From Clostridium sp. CAG:411 (GTDB taxonomy: Bacteria > Bacillota > Clostridia > Lachnospirales > Lachnospiraceae): DNA of 64,000 bases. Below the pieces are notes generated by a model that searched no databases, was not told where the DNA came from, and worked only from the letters and a program-made list of their open reading frames with translations. Position numbers and translations under genes: made by a program. Positions 37,257-47,500 of the stretch are shown piece after piece (the stretch's first letter is position 1; every line of letters begins with the position of its first letter). Location of the stretch: positions 45,837 to 109,836 of the forward strand of contig FR899730.1 of the NCBI GenBank assembly GCA_000437275.1. The letters are read 5' to 3'.

Positions 37257-38957
37257 ATGAAAAAATGGAGTAAAGGTTTGGATGCTCTGACGAAATGGAC
37301 GGTATCTATATTGTTTACTGTGATAATTCTCTTTTTAACAGGCATCAGTATATTCGGCAATTGTTATATGGATAATAATGAGTTTACTTATTTTGTATCA
37401 GATCGTGCATGGATGCATATGTTAAGTATAACAGTAGTATTGCTGATAGGCCTTAGCTATCGTAAATTTTTGAAGGGAAAACTTTTCGAACGGTCGAAAA
37501 AAATAATCTGGATGGTTGTTATGGGCGTGTATCTGATTATAGTTACAAGTATCGCATTGTATTTGTCGTTGGAGCCAAGGGCAGATCAGAAACATGTGGT
37601 AGAAACAGCTACGGAAATGTTACATGGCAGATATACAGCCTTTGCAAAAGGTGGATATATGGACCTATACCCAAATCAAACGGGAATTGTATATATTTTT
37701 TATTGGTTGTTTCGCATATTCCCTTTTGGTTATAAAGTAGTAATTTTGTTAAATGTAATTGCACTACTGGTAATTTTTCTTGGAATGACGGGAATTGGTA
37801 GAGTATTATTAAAAGAAGGACAGGAAAGATATGCAACAGGTATTATGACGATGTTGTTTTTTCCATTAGTATGCTATGTAACATTTATTTATGGGAATCT
37901 GATGGGAATGGCACTTTCAACGCTGGGATTGTATGCGACATTACAATATCTGAAAACACGAAAAATAAGCTGGATAAGCTGTGCTGTAGTTGCATCTGCC
38001 TTTGCTGTATTGATAAAAGAAAATTACTTAATTCCTGTGATTGGCATTGTAATCTTTATTGTACTGGACTTTTTCCGAACAAAAGATAAGAAATCTATTG
38101 GCTTTTTAGTTGGATTGCTTTTTCTAACAATCGGAGTAACCAGTGTAGCACAGCTACATACAGAACATATAACAGGGTATAAAAAATCTTCTGGAATTCC
38201 ATCTTTGGCATGGGTAGAAATGGGAATGCAAGAGGGATATACAGGTTATGGATGGTATAATGAATATAATAAAAAAGTATATAAGGAAAATGACTGTGAT
38301 ACCAAAAAAGCAAAGCGACAGGTGAAAAAGGATCTTGTTGTGACCGTAAAGACGTTTGCTTCCAATCCTGCATATGCATTGAAATTCTTCTATCAAAAAG
38401 TAGCATCGGAATGGAATAATCCGACATTTGAGGGTGTGTGGATTAATAATACCTATAGAAGAGAATTGGAAAAGGTGGAGGTAAAACCTGTATCAAAGTT
38501 TTTTACTACAATGATAAATGAACCAGGAAGGAAAGGAATAAAAGAGTATTGTAACTTGTTTCAGACCTTAACTTTAGTTGGGGTGTGTATGTGGCTTTTG
38601 CTTGGACGAAAAGAAGTAAAAATAAACCAATTGTTACCAATAACTATATTTGTTGGAGGATTTATATTTCACTTTTTCTGGGAGGCAAAAGGACAATATG
38701 TTATGTCATATTTTGTTTTATTATTTCCATATGCAGTACGTGGGTATCAGCACCTACTAAAACAACTGGAAGAATTCTGCAACAAAAAAGAGGAAACATG
38801 GAGCGTCAGATGTAAGAAAAATAGGAGAGTGATTGTGTTAATGGCAGCATTTGTAATTATCCTACTTGTTTCCGTAGCAGGGCAACAGTATATGGATAAA
38901 GTGGTAGGATTTCAAAATGCAAAGTATGAGGAATTTTTGAGGGAGGGAAATAAGTAG
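37257..38957 (+). CDS. GT-C-like (PMT/GT39-type) membrane glycosyltransferase
   Basis: A 566-residue polytopic protein. After the third helix a catalytic-type loop reads EPRADQKHVVETA and then GGYMDLYPNQTG, close to the GT39/GT83-like families. About 12 helices follow. It ends the polysaccharide block, 55 bases before the next promoter region. No strong terminator is visible behind it. Confidence 0.75.
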   Translation: MKKWSKGLDALTKWTVSILFTVIILFLTGISIFGNCYMDNNEFTYFVSDRAWMHMLSITVVLLIGLSYRKFLKGKLFERSKKIIWMVVMGVYLIIVTSIALYLSLEPRADQKHVVETATEMLHGRYTAFAKGGYMDLYPNQTGIVYIFYWLFRIFPFGYKVVILLNVIALLVIFLGMTGIGRVLLKEGQERYATGIMTMLFFPLVCYVTFIYGNLMGMALSTLGLYATLQYLKTRKISWISCAVVASAFAVLIKENYLIPVIGIVIFIVLDFFRTKDKKSIGFLVGLLFLTIGVTSVAQLHTEHITGYKKSSGIPSLAWVEMGMQEGYTGYGWYNEYNKKVYKENDCDTKKAKRQVKKDLVVTVKTFASNPAYALKFFYQKVASEWNNPTFEGVWINNTYRRELEKVEVKPVSKFFTTMINEPGRKGIKEYCNLFQTLTLVGVCMWLLLGRKEVKINQLLPITIFVGGFIFHFFWEAKGQYVMSYFVLLFPYAVRGYQHLLKQLEEFCNKKEETWSVRCKKNRRVIVLMAAFVIILLVSVAGQQYMDKVVGFQNAKYEEFLREGNK

Positions 38958-39011
38958 AAAAAGGTATTGAAAATTGGTAACATAGTCCCATTTTTATCAT
39001 ATGCTAAAGTA

Positions 39012-39020
39012 TGGTAGAAT
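39012..39020 (+). promoter_or_regulatory. Extended -10 promoter of the riboswitch transcript
   Basis: TGG-TAGAAT (39012-39020) is an extended -10 element some 30 bases before the aptamer. The -35 region (TTTTAT) is poor, so the TG extension or an activator may be needed. Confidence 0.5.
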
Positions 39021-39049
39021 AACAATAAGAAAAGAAGAAAACTAAACAA

Positions 39050-39135
39050 ACGAAAAGGCAAACTTATCGAAAGATAGGGGCGCAAAGCCAAGGGTCTAAG
39101 GTGAAAAACTATGACAGCCGGTTACCGAATTTTTG
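39050..39135 (+). ncRNA. Class I c-di-GMP riboswitch (GEMM-I aptamer)
   Basis: The sequence carries the conserved GEMM-I parts in order: GGCAAAC (39057-39063), a stem capped by a GAAA tetraloop (TATCGAAAGATA, 39065-39076), GGCGCAAAGCCA (39079-39090), the tetraloop receptor halves TCTAAGG and CTATGA, then GACAGCCGGTTACC (39113-39126). The GAAA loop and receptor are the usual tertiary contact, and the receptor U-A pair is a natural variant of C-G. It binds c-di-GMP and lies directly before a terminator and the gene at 39217. Whether the ligand turns expression on or off cannot be told without folding. Confidence 0.96.
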
Positions 39136-39143
39136 GTATACGT

Positions 39144-39183
39144 AAGGACTCTATTGGATTCTATCCAAAAGAGTCCTTTTTTT
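39144..39183 (+). terminator. Intrinsic terminator of the c-di-GMP riboswitch
   Basis: AAGGACTCT (39144-39152) pairs with AGAGTCCTT (39169-39177); inside it TTGGA pairs with TCCAA around a TTCTA loop. Eight or so T residues follow. It stands between the aptamer and the ATG, so it is the expression platform. Confidence 0.9.
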
Positions 39184-39216
39184 GTTTGTTTGGCATTATA
39201 AAGGGGGACTTATATT

Positions 39217-41886
39217 ATGGGGAACAAATCAAAAAAGAAACTAATAGCGGTAATAATGAGTGTAGCAATGGCGTGTGGTATGCTTACAGGGACAAATATA
39301 CAAGTGAAAGCAGCTACGCAGGCAGATGAGACAACTGGTTATTGGGGGGGATTTTGGATTTTGTATAGAAACGAAGAAAGACCAGAAAGTTTTGATGAAT
39401 ATAGCAATTGTAAATGGTATTGGGGAGATTGGGGAAAGATAAAAAGTGAAGAAACACATTTAAACAATGAAAAAGCTGTTAGTAACATGATTTTACAGGT
39501 TCCCAAGGTAACGAAGGCATTATTAAAGGATGGGGAAGAAATACATTGGTTTAGTTCTAAAAAAAGAGGATATCGTTTTCAAATTTATGGAGAAATAGTA
39601 AAAAAGGATACCTCTGATGTAAAGGATGATGAGGAAACGGTGCCAAGTGAGATTGTCACACCAAGTCCAACCGTAGAACCAACGAAGGTGCCAACACCGA
39701 CACCAACAGTAGAACCAACCAAACAACCAACACCAAGTCCAACCGTGAAACCAACAGAAAAACCAGATTTATCAAAATGTTGTTGGACAGGCTTTCAGGT
39801 ACTTAAATTAGGAGAAAAATGTCCTGCTTCATTAGCAGAAATTAGCCAGAGTGAGTGGATGTGGGGAGACTTTGGATATTTAACAAAATGTGAAAGTATT
39901 TATAATCAACAAACAGTCTCAGAAAGAATTGTATCGGTTCCCAATAAAGTAAAAGAAATGTTAAAAGAGGATGAAGATATACATTGGTTTGCAATAAGAC
40001 AGCAGGGATATGGATGGAGAGTTTATGGAGAAATTTATAATGTTAATGTGGAAAAAAGTATAGAAAAAGGTGCGGTGCAAAGTAAAGAGAAGGAAGTTGT
40101 AGTAGAAAACGTATCTGATATAGAAAAATTAAATAAGGTTTATGAAAGTGGTACAGTAATCCGTACATTGGGATTTTATAAAAAAGGAGATGGTGGTGCA
40201 GCTACATATGAGATTGCGAACAGAAGCAACGAAGCAGACTATGCTAATTTTGTTACCAAAACTGGACAACATGTAAACTATGTAGTAGAAAATAATACCA
40301 TCAACATGAAACAGTTGGGTGCAGGTGTATGTGAAGAGAACAATAATGGTACAGTGACAAAGACAGACAATGATGATGCGAAGCGTCTCAATGTAGCAAT
40401 TGAGTTGATTGATGATTATGAGAATGGAACCATTTATTTTCCAGCAGGAGAATATCGATGTGCATCTAAAGTATACATTGGAGGAGATAACTACACAATA
40501 AAAGGCTCAGGAAACAAAAGTATTTTATACACAGATAATGGATATCAGGGAGATGAACATTTTCTAACTGTACTTGGAGATAGCATTACATTGGATGGGT
40601 TCCGTGTGGAAGCCAGAGAAACAAAATGGGTACCTTATTATCGTCAGTGTAGTGTAATGTTTGCAAGCAATATCAATATTTTAAATTGTGAATTTTCCGT
40701 ACAGGAAAATGTAATTTCCTATAATAAGAGTAGAGACAGACAGTATACAAATATCACACTATATACAGGTTGGCATAATGTAACGATTGATAACTGTGTA
40801 ATGGAACAGATGGGATGTGTGGAACGTGGAGCATGTCTTGGTATTATTGATATGTGGAGCAATGGATGTTCTGGAGCATCTGTAACAAATTGTACGATGA
40901 GACAGAATGCACATGATGAGATGATTGGAATATTTACAAAGACAGGAGCCAATGCTTCTATCTCTGATATATATATTGCAAATAATAAAATGTATACCGC
41001 ATCTGCATCAAATGTAAGTAAGAAAACTATGGCAATAACGATGGCATATGACGAGTCAAAACAGATTTCTAATATTCGTTTTGTAAACAATTATGTGAAG
41101 GCAGAAGTACCATCTAACTTTATGACATTTGGTTCTTTGGCAGATTGTGTCATTAAAGATAACGTATTTGACATTGTGCATACAGGTTCCAGCTACGGCG
41201 GCGTTATGTTTGATGCAAGAACAGGTGTAACCGTTGAGAATAATAAGATTAACATTTCATCAGATGTAAAGAATGGTGGCATTATGCAAATATTCAAACG
41301 AGATGGTGTTTTTAAGAACAATGATGTAAACTGCGAATGTTATGTATATGCAGGCTCTTACATGGGTGGAAAATTGATCGGAAACAATATAAAATTAGAA
41401 AAAGGTTGTCATGCAGTTGCCATAACACCAGAGGAATTTAAAGAAAATAATGTTACCGTTACAGGTAAGGTAGACAATTTTATTCATTATGATGGACTAG
41501 AGTATGATTCTATTATTTCTGGAAACGAATTTGATTATGACTATGATGATTCAAAAGATGAAATTTATCCAAGCAATGGAGGCAGTTTTATTTATGCTGG
41601 TTTTCATGCTGGAATTAATGGACATACAGTTACAGTTACCTCGAATAAAATTCAGACCTCCAATCAGGTAACTTCAAAAAATAAAAGCTTGCTTTGTTAT
41701 GGAGTTGGCAACACAGAACCACAGACGTTTAGGTTCAAAGATAATCAGGTCGGTTTGTATAGATGGGTTAGAAGTTTATATGGACAGAATATGGAAAAAG
41801 TTACGCTTGAAAATAATTATGATAAGGCGGGCAACTCAATCACAAAAGACGAATATACGGTATTTTTTAATAATACAACATACTAA
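39217..41886 (+). CDS. Secreted right-handed beta-helix protein under c-di-GMP control
   Basis: An 889-residue exported protein. A signal peptide (1-33, ending VKA-AT) is followed by an 85-residue domain (about 42-128, YWGGFWILY...HWFSSKKRGYRFQIYGE), a Pro-Thr linker (TPSPTVEPTKVP...), and a second copy of that domain (about 188-272). From about 290 a pectate-lyase-like beta-helix runs to the end (GDGGAATYEI, GTIYFPAGEYRC, many NN/N-rich turns). There is no sorting signal. It may cleave, epimerise or bind the polymer made by this locus. The paralogous helix at 44501 supports a shared target. The start is behind AAGGGGG. Confidence 0.85.
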   Translation: MGNKSKKKLIAVIMSVAMACGMLTGTNIQVKAATQADETTGYWGGFWILYRNEERPESFDEYSNCKWYWGDWGKIKSEETHLNNEKAVSNMILQVPKVTKALLKDGEEIHWFSSKKRGYRFQIYGEIVKKDTSDVKDDEETVPSEIVTPSPTVEPTKVPTPTPTVEPTKQPTPSPTVKPTEKPDLSKCCWTGFQVLKLGEKCPASLAEISQSEWMWGDFGYLTKCESIYNQQTVSERIVSVPNKVKEMLKEDEDIHWFAIRQQGYGWRVYGEIYNVNVEKSIEKGAVQSKEKEVVVENVSDIEKLNKVYESGTVIRTLGFYKKGDGGAATYEIANRSNEADYANFVTKTGQHVNYVVENNTINMKQLGAGVCEENNNGTVTKTDNDDAKRLNVAIELIDDYENGTIYFPAGEYRCASKVYIGGDNYTIKGSGNKSILYTDNGYQGDEHFLTVLGDSITLDGFRVEARETKWVPYYRQCSVMFASNINILNCEFSVQENVISYNKSRDRQYTNITLYTGWHNVTIDNCVMEQMGCVERGACLGIIDMWSNGCSGASVTNCTMRQNAHDEMIGIFTKTGANASISDIYIANNKMYTASASNVSKKTMAITMAYDESKQISNIRFVNNYVKAEVPSNFMTFGSLADCVIKDNVFDIVHTGSSYGGVMFDARTGVTVENNKINISSDVKNGGIMQIFKRDGVFKNNDVNCECYVYAGSYMGGKLIGNNIKLEKGCHAVAITPEEFKENNVTVTGKVDNFIHYDGLEYDSIISGNEFDYDYDDSKDEIYPSNGGSFIYAGFHAGINGHTVTVTSNKIQTSNQVTSKNKSLLCYGVGNTEPQTFRFKDNQVGLYRWVRSLYGQNMEKVTLENNYDKAGNSITKDEYTVFFNNTTY

Positions 41887-41890
41887 GAAG

Positions 41891-41932
41891 AAAAGAATCT
41901 TACGGTCAACAAAAGCGTAAGATTCTTTTTTT
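41891..41932 (+). terminator. Terminator of the riboswitch-controlled gene
   Basis: AAAAGAATCTTACG (41891-41904) pairs perfectly with 41916-41929 around an 11-base loop, and the right arm runs into a T-run. This makes the 39217 gene a single-gene transcript. Confidence 0.93.
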
Positions 41933-41971
41933 GTGTAAAGAGGCAAAATTTTATAGGAAAGTACTTTATTC

Positions 41972-42001
41972 TTGCTTGTGATATGTCCCATATGATAAAA
42001 T
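41972..42001 (+). promoter_or_regulatory. Promoter of the second polysaccharide block
   Basis: TTGCTT (41972-41977), 18 bases, TAAAAT (41996-42001) with TG one base before. It stands in the 222-base gap between the terminator and the GT4 gene, leaving a leader of about 100 bases in which I see no known riboswitch. Confidence 0.6.
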
Positions 42002-42108
42002 AATAAAATGAGATAAAATATAATTACTGTTTCTGAATACATTTATGTCTGTAAAATGAGTGCAGACAAGAGAATAGGACAGTTTACAAGGAAATGGAGG
42101 ATTAGTGA

Positions 42109-43218
42109 ATGATACGAGTGTTACATTCCGTCAGTAATATGGATCGTGCGGGATTGGAGACTATGTTGATGAATTATTATCGTCATATAGATCGGGAATT
42201 GATTCAGTTTGATTTTTTGGCAAATAAGCCAAAACCGGGAGCCTACGAAGAAGAAGTGAAACAGTTAGGTGGACGAATTTTTGTTTCGCCTGGATTTAAC
42301 CCTGCTAAATTACCACAGTATAGAAGCTTTATGAAGCAGTTGTTTCAAGAACATCCAGAGATACAGATTGTACATGCACATAATGGAGCGTTGGCTTATT
42401 ATGCATTGCGGGAAGCACAGAGAAATCAAATTCCACATAGAATTGCACATAGTCATAATTCGAAGATTAATTTTGATTTGAAATGGCCAATCAAACAGTA
42501 TTGTAGGGCGCATATGAAAAAAGCGGCAACAGATTTTTGGGGCTGTGGAGAATTGGCTGTGGAATTTTACTTTGGAAAAGAAATTGCAGAAAAAAAGCAG
42601 TATACATTAATTCGAAATGCTATTGAGGAAGAACGGTTTGTATATCAAAGAGAAGTTAGAGAGAAGTTAAGAAAACAGTATCAGGTAGAAGATAAATTTG
42701 TAGTCGGTCATGTGGGACGGTTTATGTATCAGAAGAATCATACCTTTTTAATTGATATTTTTGCAGAGATATATAAGCAAAATCAAAATGCGGTATTACT
42801 GTTAATCGGGGAAGGAGAATTGGAACAAAAAATTCGAGAAAAGATTTCTAAGCTAGGGCTAACGCAGGCGGTTATTTTTACAGGTTCCATTCCAAATGTA
42901 AATGAAATGTATCAGATAATGGATGTGTTTCTTTTGCCATCCCTGTATGAGGGATTACCTGTGGTTGGAGTGGAGGCGCAAGCATCAGGTGTGCGTACCA
43001 TTTTTTCAGATACGATTACAAGAGAAGTATCGGTTACAGATACAACGGAATTTGTTCCTTTGGCAGCATCCGCTCAAAAATGGGCCGATGCAGTCCTGAA
43101 ATATGCCAATGGATATGAAAGGAAAGATATGACAAAGGAGATTATAAAAGCTGGGTACAGTATTCATACAGAAGCAGAAAAATTGCAAAATTTATATATT
43201 AAAATGATGGAGGAGTAA
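42109..43218 (+). CDS. EpsF-like GT4 glycosyltransferase
   Basis: A 369-residue GT-B enzyme. The start IRVLHSVSNMDRAGLETMLM is typical of EpsF-like EPS transferases. HAHNGALAYYALREA and HSHNSKINFD lie in the N-terminal domain, and GRFMYQKNHTFLIDIF and PSLYEGLPVVGVEAQASG in the C-terminal domain. It is cytoplasmic and uses a sugar nucleotide of unknown type. GGAGG precedes the ATG. Confidence 0.92.
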   Translation: MIRVLHSVSNMDRAGLETMLMNYYRHIDRELIQFDFLANKPKPGAYEEEVKQLGGRIFVSPGFNPAKLPQYRSFMKQLFQEHPEIQIVHAHNGALAYYALREAQRNQIPHRIAHSHNSKINFDLKWPIKQYCRAHMKKAATDFWGCGELAVEFYFGKEIAEKKQYTLIRNAIEEERFVYQREVREKLRKQYQVEDKFVVGHVGRFMYQKNHTFLIDIFAEIYKQNQNAVLLLIGEGELEQKIREKISKLGLTQAVIFTGSIPNVNEMYQIMDVFLLPSLYEGLPVVGVEAQASGVRTIFSDTITREVSVTDTTEFVPLAASAQKWADAVLKYANGYERKDMTKEIIKAGYSIHTEAEKLQNLYIKMMEE

Positions 43219-43223
43219 AGTAC

Positions 43224-44234
43224 GTGCAGGAAAAAGAGAAAAAAAAGAATCATTTTCTTGACCTATTAAAAGGAATTGCGTGTATAGGAGTTGTGTTTGG
43301 ACATGCGTTGTTTCCTGGGCAGTTTGGGTATTTTGTATTGACTGCTGCTACAGGAATGGTTCCTATATTCTTTTTAATATCAGGATACTATTCTTATCAG
43401 GCATCACAAGAGAAGTTACTATTAAAAACTAAGAGAAAAGAAAAACACATAGCAATGATAACAGGTGGTGTGTTGGGGCTATATTTGCTTTGGATGTTGC
43501 TAAGGGTTCTTTTGAGAAAAAAAGCATTTTCCACAATAGTACATGTAATCAATGTTCGTTCTGTCGTTAAGTTTTTGGTGCTGAACGATACGACCATGTT
43601 CGATGGTGGACATTTATGGTTTTTGCTGGCGTTATTATATTGCTATATTGCGTTGTACATAATAGGTCGTTTTCAACTTATGAAGTTTACTTATCCAGTT
43701 ATAGCGATTGCATTTGTTTTGCGTATCTTTGCTGTATCTTGTGGAAATTGGCACTATAGTCAGAATTTTTGGGTGGATGGATTTCCTTACTTTTTTCTGG
43801 GCTATTATTTGAGAGAGCATTCGGAACGGTATGCTAAAGTGAAAAGTAACCTATGCGTAGGTTTGGCAATTGGTGGTTTCTTATTTAGTGAAATTGCAAA
43901 TATGGGAGGCGTGTTCCCATTTCGACTAAATATTTATGAAATCGGTACGATTTTAATGGCAATTTCTCTTTTTGTTTATGCCATCAAAAATCCTGAAATC
44001 GGAGAAAATTCATTTCTGGAAAAAATAGGAAGAAACTATTCTATGTTTGTGTATATTGTCCATGTTATAGTTTTACAGGCGATTACAGATTATGAAGGTA
44101 TTATTCTAAAAAGTATTCCTACTTGGTATTTGTGGATAAAACCGATTTTAGTGGTATGTCTTACTTTATTGCTTGCCATGCTTTTTGACAAGAGAAAAGG
44201 AGTTTATAGGAAGTTGTTTCATTTATATGAATGA
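43224..44234 (+). CDS. Acyltransferase-3 family membrane protein (copy 4)
   Basis: A 336-residue polytopic O-acyltransferase starting at GTG behind GGAGGAG, which overlaps the end of the preceding gene. The signature HFLDLLKGIACIGVVFGHALF holds the conserved His; MVPIFFLISGYYSY and DGGHLWFLLALLYCY follow. It is probably coupled with the EpsF-like gene. A decayed acyltransferase end lies right behind it. Confidence 0.88.
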   Translation: MQEKEKKKNHFLDLLKGIACIGVVFGHALFPGQFGYFVLTAATGMVPIFFLISGYYSYQASQEKLLLKTKRKEKHIAMITGGVLGLYLLWMLLRVLLRKKAFSTIVHVINVRSVVKFLVLNDTTMFDGGHLWFLLALLYCYIALYIIGRFQLMKFTYPVIAIAFVLRIFAVSCGNWHYSQNFWVDGFPYFFLGYYLREHSERYAKVKSNLCVGLAIGGFLFSEIANMGGVFPFRLNIYEIGTILMAISLFVYAIKNPEIGENSFLEKIGRNYSMFVYIVHVIVLQAITDYEGIILKSIPTWYLWIKPILVVCLTLLLAMLFDKRKGVYRKLFHLYE

Positions 44235-44278
44235 ATATTTAGGTAATAAAAGTAATTTGAAATTCATAAATATAATAG

Positions 44279-44467
44279 CGTGTATGGCTTGTGATTTTTT
44301 CTGTTTCTCTCTATGTATATGGTTGGTTAATAAAAAGAGTAAATGTTACAATGGCGTTTTGGGTAGATTTGTTAATCACAAGTGTGATAGTTTTTCTGTT
44401 GGCAAATCTGTTTCATAAAATAGTAGAAAAAAGGATTGAGTGGTTATTACAGAAAGTGCAGAAATAG
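44279..44467 (+). pseudogene. Relic of an acyltransferase C-terminus
   Basis: After the intact acyltransferase, the frame 44279-44467 encodes two hydrophobic helices and a basic end (VWLVIFSVSLYVYGWLI, then FWVDLLITSVIVFLLANLF, ending WLLQKVQK). This is how acyltransferase-3 proteins typically finish. No start or N-terminal part is present, and the frame before it has stops. It looks like the remains of a fifth acyltransferase gene lost by deletion; a small membrane peptide from ATG 44351 is an alternative. Confidence 0.5.
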
Positions 44468-44500
44468 TATGAATATTGGGAAGAGAAGGAGAGTTTAATA

Positions 44501-47500
44501 GTGAGACAGCTTATTGAAAGAATAAAAATATGCTATATTTTGGGAGTATGTGTAGCAACTGTATTATTGAGCGGAAAAGTCATTCATGCAGCAGTAAATC
44601 AGCAGAATACGGGGACGGAAAAGGTGGCAGTGGACAAGACTGTGTCCATTGCAGATACACAAGAGTATAAGAATATGGATTACTCTTTTATGAAAACATT
44701 TCAATATGGCAGTGTAGTAAAGGCTTCGAAAGAATTTGATACCGTTGAGGATATGAAAAAAGCTTCTATAAAAAAAGGAAGCTATGTTCGTACAAAAGGG
44801 TATTATGCGGATGGAGATAATGGGGCAGCATGTTATCTAATTGCAGAAAAGCAGGAAACGGGAGGTATCAAATTAGAGAACGGTTTGTATGCGAACATTC
44901 AACCAGATACCTATACTGATAACAACGGGGAAAAATGGGTCGTTGGAAATGTTCTTCAATATGGAGCGAAGGCAGATGGAAAGCAGGAAGATGAAGTAGC
45001 CATTAACAACGCAATTAAAAGTATTGGTACATTTACAAATGAGAAAGATTCAACTGGATATGAATGTGAACGTGGACTTATTTATATGCCTGCAGGAGAG
45101 TATAAGTGTGCTAATACGATTCGACTGGGATACAGCAATGTAAATCTGGTAGGAGACGGAGCAGATACGGTACTGTTTACAGACAATGATTATAGAGATA
45201 AGGAAGGCTACGCGGAATTCTTTTTTGAAGTTTGGGGAGCCAATCATACTTTTATAGCTAATTTTCAAATTGAAGCAAGAGAAGTGGATTTGTATCATTA
45301 TATGCGACAGTTTGTAGTGCTTTATAGTGAGCAGGTGTATCTTTATCAGGTGAATCTGTTAATTCCGCAAAGTACCTATTCTTCCTATTATTTTGAAGAC
45401 AAACAGTATTCAAATTTTTGCTGTTATACGGGAAATAAGTTTGTTACCGTAGATGGTTGTAAAATGGAACAGATGAGTGGTACTTATCGTGGTGCCAATG
45501 TTGGTGTGTTGGATATATGGTCTGGCGGAGAAGAAAATATTACTATTATGAATTGTGATTTCTATGGAAATGCCAGAGATGAGCAGTTTGGATTTTTCAG
45601 TAAAGACGATGAAAATGCATCGGTAAAGCATATCAATTTTATCAACAATACCATTCATTCTGTACAGTTAAAGTATCCCGATATTATTGGAACAAGAACG
45701 ATGTGCTTTTCGGTGGCATATGCAGATTCCAAAAATGTAGAGAATATCCGAATTGCAGGAAATCATTTTATTTGTGAAACAGATTCCAAATTTATGACGT
45801 TTGGAACCGTAAAAAACTGTGTGGTGGAAAACAACATAATTGAAGTGAAATGTACCTATCAGACTTGGTCTATGGTATTTGATTCTAGTAATGAAAATGC
45901 AGAGGATATTTTAATACAAAAGAATCAATTCTTTTTAACCAGTGATTATGGAATTGGAAAAGGAAATCTTACAGGTGGAAATCTTACATTAAAAGAAAAT
46001 CGCATCTTTTCGGATGTGGAATTGGCATTTGGTATTTTGGGACCTGAAATACATGGAAATGAGATTATCTTTTTGAAGAATATGAGCAAGCTGGCAAGCA
46101 ATGCCAATTGTACAGATAATAAGATTTATTTGTATAAAGGACTTGGAAATATCGGAACAAATAAAAGGCAAATTGTAAATTATGGTGGGGATAATACTGC
46201 AAGTTACAATTTTAGTGGAAATGAGATTTATGACTATGAGCGTGTGGACAAGCTGGTGGTATTTCAGTCGTTGATTATGCTTGATGGAGATTTAAAAACA
46301 TTAAACGTGACAAACAACAAATACTATATGCCAAATTCCAGATTTTTATCAAGTGAGTACAGTGAATCCATTCCATATAAAGATACCAAGGGTACCTACT
46401 ATAAAAATAGTATTTTTCGAAAGAAATCGGGAAGTTATGGAAAAATTAACGTATTGAATAATACATTTCAAATGGTAGAATTAGAAAAGTCCGATAGTAC
46501 ATTTACATATTCAGGAAATCAATGTTTAGCACCTGAAGCTGATTTGACAGAGCAACTATGCAGTACAGTGAAAATTTTAAAGGATGGGGAAGAAGTTACA
46601 AATATTACTGCTACAGAGGATAGTGTGGATTTAAGTGCTGAAACATTTGTTGTTGTAAAACAGGATTCGGATGGAAATGTGATAGAAGAGAAGAAAGTTT
46701 CAGGAAAGAAGATACGCTGGTATACATCTGTAGAAAAAATTGCTACCGTTTCTACATCGGGAAAAGTTACGCGAAAGCTGTATGGAGATGTAGCTGTTTA
46801 TGCGGTTCCTTTGGATGGCAGTGGAGTATATGGAAAGTGTGTATTACATTTTGCAAGACAGAAAGCAGATTCCATTGCTTTTGCACAAAAGAAAATTGAA
46901 TTACAATCTGGATTAAAATATTATATGGAATATACGGTATTGCCAAAAGGAGCAACTCAGGAATTGATTTGGACAACTTCAGATAAGAAAGTTGCTACTG
47001 TGGATCAAAATGGAACCATTACGGCTATAAGTGAAGGAAATGCCACAGTAGAAGGAACTTCTGTAGAAAATCCAGAATTAAAGGCACGTATTAATGTTAA
47101 AGTCTCTAAAGTGACGGTAAAGAAGATTTCGTTGAATGAGACGGTACTCGATGTGGACTATTCCAAAATAGGAACAACAAAGCGGTTGAAGGTATCAAAA
47201 TATATTCCTGAAAACGCAACCAATCAGGGAATCAAACAATGGAAATCCAGTGATGAAGAGGTTGCAAAGGTAGATCAAAATGGTGTTGTAACTTTTGTTG
47301 GAGGAGGAAAGGCAACGATTTCAGCGTATTCTATGGATATGAGTTGTGCGGGAACTTGTAAAATATATGTACATCTTCCTGCGGTTTCCAATTTAAAGGT
47401 GAAGGAATATACCGATGATAGAGTTGTGCTGAATTGGGACGAAACGAAAAAAGCAGATGGTTATTATGTATATCAATGGAAGCAAAGCACAGCAGAATGG

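Noticed and set aside
38984..41990. A shared GTCCCAT string upstream of the riboswitch and of the EpsF-like gene
   Set aside because: The distances to the -10 boxes differ (about 25 and 6 bases) and the flanks do not align, so chance is likely.
44235..44500. A second c-di-GMP riboswitch before the giant beta-helix gene
   Set aside because: None of the GEMM motifs (GGCAAAC, GCAAAGCC, GACAGCCGG) is present; the stretch holds an acyltransferase relic.
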